From the NCBI GenBank assembly GCA_016840965.1, contig JAEORI010000039.1, positions 1 to 8,536 of the forward strand: a stretch of DNA of 8,536 bases, written 5' to 3'. Source of the DNA: Candidatus Thorarchaeota archaeon. GTDB lineage: Archaea > Asgardarchaeota > Thorarchaeia > Thorarchaeales > Thorarchaeaceae. Below the pieces are notes generated by a model. The model ran no database searches. It had not been told where the DNA came from and worked only from the letters and a program-made list of their open reading frames with translations. The position numbers were made by a program, and so were the translations under genes. Positions 1 through 5,050 of this stretch are shown here, one piece after another (the stretch's first letter is position 1; each line of letters opens with the position of its first letter).

Positions 1-83
1 ACCACACATCAGACCAAACAGTAGAGATTTACTTATTAACGAGTTTGAGGACTTACATCAGCAGGATTTCGCTACGGAGACAA

Positions 84-512
84 ATGCTGATGTCAGACGA
101 AACCTATGAAGGGGCAACAGCCGGAAAAGTACTAGTTTTTGATGAAAGTGAAACCGTTAAATTTCCCAGGGCTTTCAAAAACGCCATGGGTACAGGTCAA
201 GGTCTTATGGTGCTAGTGCACAAAGACCGACTCATTAAGATATTTCCCTTAGAGAGTGACGAAGTATTATTTCTGAGTCTTGAGATTGGGAAACTCACAA
301 ATGACTTCTTGACCAAACTATCTCAAATATTCAAAAGGGCAGGTCTCGTTGACCTCTTATTCTCAACGGGAGTGTGTCTCCGAGGGACGAGATGTTTCTA
401 CGAGTGTTACTTCAACCCTGGACAACTTAGTTCAGACATAAATGAGCTAGAGAGTTCTCTCAAGGTTCTTGATGGAGTTCAAAGAGTCGTAATCGAACAA
501 GTGTCAGTTTGA
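84..512 (+). CDS. Small regulator-like protein, AbrB-like N-terminus plus ACT-like domain
   Basis: The open frame extends back to a TTG at 45, but GGAG at 76-79 lies 4 nt before an ATG at 84 and 10 nt before an in-frame ATG at 90, so I prefer one of these (142 or 140 residues). Counting from ATG 84, residues about 14-56 (GKVLVFDESETVKFPRAF onwards) look like a swapped-hairpin AbrB/SpoVT-type segment. Residues about 65-140 show a beta-alpha-beta-beta-alpha-beta pattern ending in LDGVQRVVIEQV, typical of an ACT small-molecule-binding domain. Such a pairing would suggest a ligand-responsive regulator, but neither domain has an invariant motif, so this is fold-level inference. An AT-rich stretch near 28-40 could be its TATA element. 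The membrane-protein gene starts 44 nt downstream and could be co-transcribed. Confidence 0.6.
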   Translation: MLMSDETYEGATAGKVLVFDESETVKFPRAFKNAMGTGQGLMVLVHKDRLIKIFPLESDEVLFLSLEIGKLTNDFLTKLSQIFKRAGLVDLLFSTGVCLRGTRCFYECYFNPGQLSSDINELESSLKVLDGVQRVVIEQVSV

Positions 513-556
513 TTCAGAGAATAGTACCTTCAAGTAACCTCATTGGTGCATAAGAC

Positions 557-1180
557 ATGCAGAATATTGTTCAATTTATACTGGACATGATTAGTCAGGG
601 ATATGTAGGTCTCTTCATAATTTGTTTTGCAATAAACATGATTCCTTTCCTAAGCCCCAGCAACATGGTGCTTTCTGGTGCTGCTGTGCTAGTTTTTTCA
701 ATCCTAATGCCTGTTGGACTTGTGGACGCAATTCTCATAGGAGTTATTGTAGCTATAACTGCCACACTCGCAAAATTGATTCATTTCTATGTAGTCAGAG
801 GATCAAGGGCAGTTCTTTCTGATGCACGCTTATCATCTCTAGATTTAGAGAAGCAACGTGTTGAGAAATGGGGCGCTCTTGCGCTCTTTATTGCAGCAGC
901 TTCTCCAGTACCTGACGATCCACTGATTGTCTATGTCGGTCTTACAAAATACAATACGGTGAAATTCATAATCAGTTATTTCACAGGGAAAGTTGCCGTT
1001 ACAATTGCTGGAGCAGTAATTGCCCTTAGTGGACTTGCGTTGGGCGGTGGTTTTTTTGAATCAATGCCCATTGTTGTTGCTTCAATCGCGCTAACAGCTG
1101 TCATAACTGGAATTCTTTTTAAAAGAAAACCGAAAGTCAAGAGTCCGACGTACTACAAGATATTCTTGAAGATGAATTAG
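557..1180 (+). CDS. VTT/DedA-like (SNARE-associated family) membrane protein, C-terminus probably frameshifted
   Basis: The 207-residue product is very hydrophobic, with membrane segments at about 15-33, 36-55, 57-80, 107-127, 135-160 and 168-188. A proline-rich SPVPDDPL motif at 116-123 follows KWGALALFIAAA, and a basic GK occurs at 144-145. This arrangement, a re-entrant loop with prolines, is the hallmark of VTT/DedA membrane proteins (YqaA/DedA-type, implicated in lipid scrambling or transport). A GGTG ribosome binding site at 545-548 is 8 nt before the ATG. The in-frame end (residues about 190-207) is basic and odd, whereas another frame entering near 1121-1140 gives a highly acidic, family-plausible tail ending at 1242. 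The stop at 1180 may therefore be an artefact or a real frameshift. Specific substrate is unknown. Confidence 0.75.
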   Translation: MQNIVQFILDMISQGYVGLFIICFAINMIPFLSPSNMVLSGAAVLVFSILMPVGLVDAILIGVIVAITATLAKLIHFYVVRGSRAVLSDARLSSLDLEKQRVEKWGALALFIAAASPVPDDPLIVYVGLTKYNTVKFIISYFTGKVAVTIAGAVIALSGLALGGGFFESMPIVVASIALTAVITGILFKRKPKVKSPTYYKIFLKMN

Positions 1181-1242
1181 CCAGAAATGAAGATCATTTA
1201 GAAGAAGAAAAAGATGGTAATTCAACAACTTCTAGGAACTAA
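1123..1242 (+). other. Alternative-frame acidic C-terminal extension of the VTT-like protein
   Basis: This frame is open from just after a TAA at 1120-1122 to TAA at 1240-1242, and has no start or ribosome binding site of its own. It encodes an acidic, helix-prone tail containing SDVLQDILEDELARNEDHLE, rich in Asp and Glu. It becomes joined to the upstream gene if one base is missing from the A-rich stretch at 1121-1129 (AAAAGAAAA), or if the ribosome slips back one base there. I cannot distinguish a sequencing error, a mutation and programmed slippage. Confidence 0.45.
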
Positions 1243-1292
1243 TGTTCGGTGCATAATTCTTAAGTGTAAAATTAGGAAATTCGAAATAGTCT

Positions 1293-1298
1293 AGGTGA
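1293..1298 (+). promoter_or_regulatory. Ribosome binding site that decides the CpXC start
   Basis: AGGTGA complements the archaeal 16S rRNA 3' end and is spaced 5 nt from GTG 1304. It contains the GTG at 1295, which a longest-frame rule would take as the start codon. Confidence 0.6.
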
Positions 1299-1303
1299 AA
1301 AAT

Positions 1304-1699
1304 GTGGCCAATACAAGTTTAGCAGAAATAAAGTGCACTAAATGCAAGAATGTCTATGAAGCAAATGTAGTGGATCATATTGATCTCTCTGAAGACCGAG
1401 ATATGATTAAAGCCCTAAAAGCTGGCAAAGCAAATCGAGTCCAATGCCCAAAATGCAAGAAGGTTATGTTCCTTAGTAGAAGCGTAGTTGTAAACTTTGA
1501 GCCTGAAAATAAAATCGTAGTCTATGATCCTTCAGCTCGAACCAAAGCCGCAAAAGAGAATCTTATCCAAGATTTTCATAGTGTAATATCCTTCAATGAA
1601 ACTTTGAGTGAGATAGGAGAAGACACCGAATTTCTTGTCATTAGTAAACTTGATCCTTTGAAATCAATGCTTGATGAGTATCTCAAACAACACAGTTAA
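1304..1699 (+). CDS. CpXC-domain zinc-ribbon protein
   Basis: The frame is open from GTG 1295, but that GTG is part of an AGGTGA ribosome binding site (1293-1298) lying 5 nt before a second in-frame GTG at 1304, which I take as the start (131 residues). Four cysteines form two knuckles, CTKC and CPKC, at about residues 11-14 and 48-51, separated by an acidic LSEDRDMIKALKAGKAN-type segment. The second knuckle is followed by beta strands and VVYDPSAR. This matches the CpXC domain (a zinc-binding domain of unknown function found in bacteria and archaea). The last 50 residues are helical and carry no further motif. A role in metal-dependent regulation or protein interaction is only a guess. It converges on the inositol phosphate synthase gene. 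Confidence 0.75.
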   Translation: MANTSLAEIKCTKCKNVYEANVVDHIDLSEDRDMIKALKAGKANRVQCPKCKKVMFLSRSVVVNFEPENKIVVYDPSARTKAAKENLIQDFHSVISFNETLSEIGEDTEFLVISKLDPLKSMLDEYLKQHS

Positions 1700-1703
1700 T
1701 TCG

Positions 1704-2780
1704 CTAGAGCTTTCTTTTTCCTAATAGAAACTCCTCGACCCATCTTTCAGCTCGATACATTGTTGTGGGCGCTGGAGGCATCTTAAACCCGTAAGCTGAG
1801 ATTGATTCTAAAGAACCACCAAGACCTCTCTTCAAAGCAAGCTTGGTTCCTCTTATTGCGTCCATCAATATAGGTCCAGCATTTGGTCCATCAGTTACTT
1901 CCATTCTGATGTCTATTTTGATAGGAGCTCCACCAAATTGTCTACCATTGATGTAAAAGTAGGAGTCCCTGGCGTTCGCCATGAAGTCAACGTAGTCGCT
2001 TGATCCAGCAACTAGAGGTGCGTCATAGGGCAAGTCTTGACTGATTGCTTCGCTCTTCACTCCTCGTTTTCTCATTCGCCCTCTATAATGTGAATCTAGT
2101 GACTCTGCACCACCACCTACATCTAATTGATAGCTTTTATCCACCCTGACTCCTCTTGATACAAGGAGCTGTAGTATGTTACGATGAAAGACTGTTGACC
2201 CCAATTGATCCTGAATATCATCACCCACAAGAGGAAGTCCTTTTTCTTCGAATTTCTTACTCCATTCCAAATCAGAAGCTATTGGTATTGGTGTGCCATT
2301 TATGTATGCACAACCTGCATCAAGAGCGGCTTTAGCATAGAACTTAGTTGCTTCTTCAGCTGAACCTGGAATTAGATTGATGAGTATCTCTGCACCAGAG
2401 TCTTTGAGGACTTTTACAACATTTGCTTCCTTTTCTGATGAGATTTTAACTAGTGCTTTGAGCATCTCATCTACCCCGTCTAGCACATGTCCTTTCATTA
2501 CCTTAACTCCAGTCGTTGGCACTTCAGCAAAACGCATCACATTGTTTGGTTTGGCAAAGATGGCTTCTGCTAGATCAAAGCCTACTTTTGTGTGTGCTAC
2601 ATCAAATGCTGCTACAAACTGAATGTCCTTTACATGATAACCAGCAAAGTCAGGATGCGCTAGGCCAATGACATCACCATCTGTTTTTGCATCCTTGTAG
2701 AATTCAACACCCTGCACAAGTGCACTTGCACAGTTGCCAACTCCAACAATTGCGACCTTAATTCCGTTCAAATACGCCAC
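1704..2780 (-). CDS. ino1: myo-Inositol-1-phosphate synthase
   Basis: The enzyme converts glucose 6-phosphate to 1D/L-myo-inositol 1-phosphate using NAD+ as a transient cofactor; in archaea this feeds inositol phospholipids or inositol-based solutes. The 358-residue product matches the short prokaryotic form (actinobacterial and archaeal type). A Rossmann GVGNCASALVQGVEFYKD segment is at residues 13-30, followed by FVAAFDV (strand ending in Asp60), NGTPIPIASD at 161-170, GDDIQDQLGSTVFHRN at 186-201, DVGGGAES at 220-227 and TDGPNAGPILMDAIR at 296-310 with Lys313 shortly after. All parts of the family are present. The first possible codon is GTG 2780, but it lies inside a GAGGTG ribosome binding site 6 nt before TTG 2771, so translation may really begin there (355 residues). 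The gene appears monocistronic. Confidence 0.93.
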   Translation of the reverse strand: MAYLNGIKVAIVGVGNCASALVQGVEFYKDAKTDGDVIGLAHPDFAGYHVKDIQFVAAFDVAHTKVGFDLAEAIFAKPNNVMRFAEVPTTGVKVMKGHVLDGVDEMLKALVKISSEKEANVVKVLKDSGAEILINLIPGSAEEATKFYAKAALDAGCAYINGTPIPIASDLEWSKKFEEKGLPLVGDDIQDQLGSTVFHRNILQLLVSRGVRVDKSYQLDVGGGAESLDSHYRGRMRKRGVKSEAISQDLPYDAPLVAGSSDYVDFMANARDSYFYINGRQFGGAPIKIDIRMEVTDGPNAGPILMDAIRGTKLALKRGLGGSLESISAYGFKMPPAPTTMYRAERWVEEFLLGKRKL

Positions 2781-2783
2781 CTC
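2778..2783 (-). promoter_or_regulatory. Ribosome binding site overlapping the apparent GTG start of ino1
   Basis: On the minus strand GAGGTG is followed after 6 nt by TTG AAC GGA (codon 4 of the longest frame). The spacing is ideal for TTG and impossible for the GTG, which is inside the motif. A leaderless start at the GTG remains possible. Confidence 0.5.
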
Positions 2784-2812
2784 TGGCTCTAATCGTGAAA
2801 ATCTCCAGATTT

Positions 2813-2820
2813 CTTATAAG
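2813..2820 (-). promoter_or_regulatory. TATA-box candidate for ino1
   Basis: CTTATAAG, with A-rich sequence just upstream on the minus strand, would place transcription start near 2790, leaving about 10 nt before the apparent GTG start. The element is palindromic, so it could also face right. Confidence 0.45.
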
Positions 2821-2821
2821 T

Positions 2822-2841
2822 TATTCTATGGATATAGAATA
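2822..2841. promoter_or_regulatory. Perfect 20-bp dyad, operator candidate
   Basis: TATTCTAT, a GGAT spacer, then ATAGAATA form perfect 8-bp arms. The dyad starts 1 bp beyond the ino1 TATA candidate and lies between ino1 and the structured RNA block. The position suits a dimeric regulator acting on ino1, on the rightward transcript, or on both. Confidence 0.4.
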
Positions 2842-2900
2842 GTTACTGCATTTTTGTCTGTTGGGGAAGGACTTATGTTGGTATGTTGCATACATATTTT

Positions 2901-3142
2901 TGGACGAATGGCAGACGCCTCTTTGCTCCACGCATCGTCTAAGAGTCGTGGGAACGATGCGACCGCGTTGCATAGGCGTATACGAATGTCCATCTGCAGG
3001 GAAATTCGTGCTCTCACCCCCGAGGGTTCAGAGAAGTGTCTTGGCAATGTGTGCACTGGAGCGCCACTCATGTTCAAAATAACTAAAAGAGGGTGGACCT
3101 CGAGCCCAAAAAAAACGGGCACTTCGGTGTCGCCTTCGTCCA
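2901..3142 (+). ncRNA. Unidentified structured RNA gene
   Basis: By my count the block is about 54% G+C in an AT-rich setting and holds no credible protein. The ends pair: 2901-2908 with 3135-3142 (8 bp), then 2910-2912 with 3132-3134, leaving one bulged U. Inside I find 2915-2920 with 2974-2979 (6 bp) enclosing 2931-2938 with 2954-2961 (8 bp, perfect); 2982-2987 with 3004-3009; a hairpin 3011-3014/3030-3033 continued by 3016-3019/3024-3027; 3104-3107 with 3117-3120 around an A-rich loop; and a cUUCGg tetraloop at 3122-3127. The UUCG loop and the A8 (rather than U8) tract favour the + strand. An alternative 3' hairpin (3087-3098 with 3138-3148) competes with the terminal helix. Length is in the range of archaeal RNase P or SRP RNA, but I cannot find the RNase P CR-I/CR-V cores or the SRP helix-8 GGAAG/AGCA motif. 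Confidence 0.5.
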
Positions 3143-3154
3143 CCTCTTCTTATG

Positions 3155-3182
3155 TTATATAGGGAATTCTTATAGGGGATTC
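3155..3182 (+). promoter_or_regulatory. Duplicated TATA-containing promoter element of ssb
   Basis: TTATATAGGGAATTC (3155-3169) is followed directly by TTATAGGGGATTC (3170-3182), an imperfect tandem repeat with two TATA-like cores 15 bp apart. Start sites would be expected near 3185 and 3199, giving an ssb leader of roughly 110-125 nt. In the leader (3183-3308) I see only weak pairing, such as GAATC near 3219 with GATTC near 3268, and no known riboswitch. Confidence 0.45.
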
Positions 3183-3295
3183 ATACTTCTGAAAATCCAG
3201 CAGTGCCCTCAAATTATTGAATCACATGCTCCAGAGTTCCAGGCACAGCTTTGCGATCCCTGAGGAAGATTCTACTTTTGAAAGCCTGCAAATCC

Positions 3296-3303
3296 AAGGT
3301 GAT
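3296..3303 (+). promoter_or_regulatory. Strong ribosome binding site of ssb
   Basis: AAGGTGAT is a near-perfect complement of the archaeal 16S rRNA 3' end and sits 5 nt before the ATG at 3309, fixing that start. Confidence 0.75.
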
Positions 3304-3308
3304 AGACC

Positions 3309-3824
3309 ATGGGATATCAAGAGAGAGAGCCAATCGAAGCTCAAATTTCAGAACTTAAGCCAAGAATGAAGAGTGTGAACATTTCATTCAAGGTAATCGA
3401 AAAAGGTGAAGTCAGGGAGGTTGCATCCAGAGCTGACGGAGAACAACACCGTGTGTGTGATACAATTGTTGGTGATAACACTGGTCTTGTGACAGTACCC
3501 CTTTGGGACGCCTCAATTGATGAGGTTGAGGTTGAAAAGACCTATCGCCTCGAGAACGGATACACAACCCTCTTTCAAGGTCATTTAAGACTCAATATCG
3601 GACGCTATGGCACCATAAAGGAAGCCGAAACAGCTATCGAAGAGGTCAATAGTGAAGTTGACATGAGCGAGCAAGAACACGAGCGTCGCCCAAGATATGG
3701 TGGCGGCGGTCGAGGGTATGGAAGAGGCGGCGGAGGAGGCGGAGGCTACGGTCGAGACCGCGGTTATGGCGGTCGGGATCGTCGTCGTAGCGGTGGATAT
3801 CGCGATAGAAGCGATGGCTACTAA
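3309..3824 (+). CDS. ssb: Single-stranded DNA-binding protein, SOSS-B/Sulfolobus SSB type, with Gly/Arg/Tyr tail
   Basis: The 171-residue protein has one OB fold at about 15-107, beginning ISELKPRMKSVNISFKVIEK and including DTIVGDNTGLVTVPLWD and LENGYTTLFQGHLRLNIGRYG. This lines up with Sulfolobus SSB and eukaryotic SOSS-B/hSSB1. Trp66, Tyr85 and Phe89 occupy the positions of the three DNA-stacking aromatics of the Sulfolobus protein. An acidic linker (residues 105-125) leads to a tail at 129-171 made almost entirely of Gly, Arg, Tyr and Asp with RGYGRG-like repeats, resembling RGG-type nucleic acid or protein interaction tails; the Sulfolobus tail is instead partly acidic. It should coat single-stranded DNA in replication and repair, and RNA binding is possible. 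It is monocistronic, with its own promoter and a long leader. Confidence 0.9.
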   Translation: MGYQEREPIEAQISELKPRMKSVNISFKVIEKGEVREVASRADGEQHRVCDTIVGDNTGLVTVPLWDASIDEVEVEKTYRLENGYTTLFQGHLRLNIGRYGTIKEAETAIEEVNSEVDMSEQEHERRPRYGGGGRGYGRGGGGGGGYGRDRGYGGRDRRRSGGYRDRSDGY

Positions 3825-3848
3825 TCCTAATTAGAAATAACTTCATTT

Positions 3849-3878
3849 GGGGTAGAACTACATTCGTAGTATCTCCCC
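3849..3878. terminator. Intergenic hairpin between convergent ssb and iron-sulfur gene
   Basis: ACTAC, ATTC loop, GTAGT form a perfect inner hairpin (3857-3870), extended after small bulges by GA/TC and an outer GGGG/CCCC pair (3849-3852 with 3875-3878). It lies in the 63-bp gap between two converging genes and is followed on the + strand by T-rich sequence (ATCTTTTCATTT). It may end both transcripts or stabilise their 3' ends; archaeal termination relies mainly on the T tract. Confidence 0.4.
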
Positions 3879-3887
3879 GACATCTTT

Positions 3888-5048
3888 TCATTTCAAACTT
3901 TCAGCTAGTAGGTCTACAATATCAACTATACGTACAGAGCTATTAATTAGATCAGCACCTTCTTTGAGATTGTGCTCGCAAAAAGGGCATGATGTAGCGA
4001 TTATTTCTGCTCCTATTGCAACTGCACCTTTCACTCTGTCCGCTGCTATCTTCTTTGAAAGTTCCGGATTAAAGGATCGAAGTCCACCGCCAGCACCACA
4101 ACACATAGCAGCTTCTCTTGTGGTTTCCATCTCCAATAGTTCAAGACCTGGAATCATTTTAATTAGATCTCTTGGTTGGTCGTATAATCCCAAAGCTCTG
4201 GAGAGATGACACGGATCATGATAAGTTATCTTTACACCTCTGCCTAGGGGTTTTAATTTGAGTTTCTTCTCCTGGACAATATCGGAAAGGACTTCAACCA
4301 CATGCGTCACTTCAGGAATATCCACATTGAGCTTTGGATAGTCTTCTCGTAGAGTCTTTAAACATCCAGCACAGGTTACGATGATCTTTTTGACACCTTC
4401 ATCCCTCATTCTCTGAGCGAATTTTTCAGCATTCATAGACGCATCTGTTCTTCTCCCAGTCCTCAACATAACACTACCGCAACATGGCTCGTCTACAAGA
4501 ACTCCAAACTCGACTCCAGTAGCTTTGAGGATTTTTGCAGTTGACTTAGCAATGTTTGGTAGTCTTGTTGCTGCAGTACATCCAGCATAATAGAGAATCT
4601 CACCATTCAGTGGGACTTCGAAACCAACTTCTGCAACCCAATCCCGCTTGTTTGAATCGTTATCTGTGTAAGGATTGTCATATTTCATTATCCTCTCTGC
4701 GAGCTCATCCCGAACATCATTTGGGATTTCATTTAGAACTTCTCTGACTTTTTCAAGACAATCTGCAGGATCAAATTCAGCAGCACAGATTTCAGTGCAG
4801 TTTCCACATAATGTACAAGAATAGAGTGCCTCAGCATTCTCTGCTGTTCTCTCTAGGGCGCCTTCTATAAGAGCTAATGCAACTTGAATTCGACCGCGCA
4901 TGAAACTGGTTTCAAATCCAGACGAGTTTCTCCACACCGGGCAGACGCCATCAAATCCTCTGTCTTCGTACACAGCATTTCTGCAAATTCCGCATCTTCG
5001 GCATTGCATCAGGTTCTCAATGAGGTCATCGAGGTCTATCTCTGTCAT
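3888..5048 (-). CDS. GlcF/HdrD-like iron-sulfur oxidoreductase subunit (two 4Fe-4S, two CCG domains)
   Basis: The product has 386 residues. Two ferredoxin-type motifs occupy the N-terminal third: Cys16, 19, 22 and Cys36-Pro37, then Cys78, 81, 84 and 88. Two complete CCG (DUF224) domains follow: Cys157, Cys189-Cys190, Cys226/Cys229, and Cys280, Cys316-Cys317, Cys354/Cys357. This is the architecture of glycolate oxidase GlcF, GlpC and heterodisulfide reductase HdrD, which move electrons from a partner dehydrogenase to quinone or a disulfide through linear and non-cubane clusters. There is no membrane helix, so any membrane contact would be peripheral. Its ATG comes 2 nt after the stop of the upstream FAD gene, and its GGAGG (5058-5062) lies inside that gene, implying coupled translation. 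It is the natural electron acceptor for one or both FAD subunits. The acceptor beyond it is unknown. Confidence 0.9.
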   Translation of the reverse strand: MTEIDLDDLIENLMQCRRCGICRNAVYEDRGFDGVCPVWRNSSGFETSFMRGRIQVALALIEGALERTAENAEALYSCTLCGNCTEICAAEFDPADCLEKVREVLNEIPNDVRDELAERIMKYDNPYTDNDSNKRDWVAEVGFEVPLNGEILYYAGCTAATRLPNIAKSTAKILKATGVEFGVLVDEPCCGSVMLRTGRRTDASMNAEKFAQRMRDEGVKKIIVTCAGCLKTLREDYPKLNVDIPEVTHVVEVLSDIVQEKKLKLKPLGRGVKITYHDPCHLSRALGLYDQPRDLIKMIPGLELLEMETTREAAMCCGAGGGLRSFNPELSKKIAADRVKGAVAIGAEIIATSCPFCEHNLKEGADLINSSVRIVDIVDLLAESLK

Positions 5049-5050
5049 TA

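Noticed and set aside
545..1256. GGTGCATAA repeated at 545-553 and 1248-1256 as a regulatory repeat
   Set aside because: Only two 9-bp copies; the first is explained by its ribosome binding site, and chance is a sufficient explanation.
2861..2877. GGGGAAGGACTT as an RNase P CR-I core
   Set aside because: The expected core reads GGAAAGUCC; here the order is GGAC, it lies outside the paired ends, and no matching CR-V (ACAGAA) was found near the 3' end.
2941..2965. GTCGTGGGAACGATGCGACC as an SRP helix-8 tip
   Set aside because: It has a superficial likeness to the GUC-GGAA-GAGC arrangement but lacks the AGCA/GGAAG pairing, and the 8-bp stem 2931-2938/2954-2961 explains it better.
2826..3143. 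Minus-strand open frame of 105 codons over the RNA block
   Set aside because: No recognisable domain, no ribosome binding site, and it covers exactly the region explained by RNA helices.
2734..3162. Plus-strand open frame of 142 codons across the ino1 start and the RNA block
   Set aside because: It overlaps the ino1 5' end antisense, has low-complexity atypical composition and no ribosome binding site; its openness is a by-product of the G+C-rich RNA region.
3227..3370. Small upstream open frame in the ssb leader overlapping ssb
   Set aside because: No ribosome binding site before its ATG, and it reads through the ssb start in another frame without any protein-like features.
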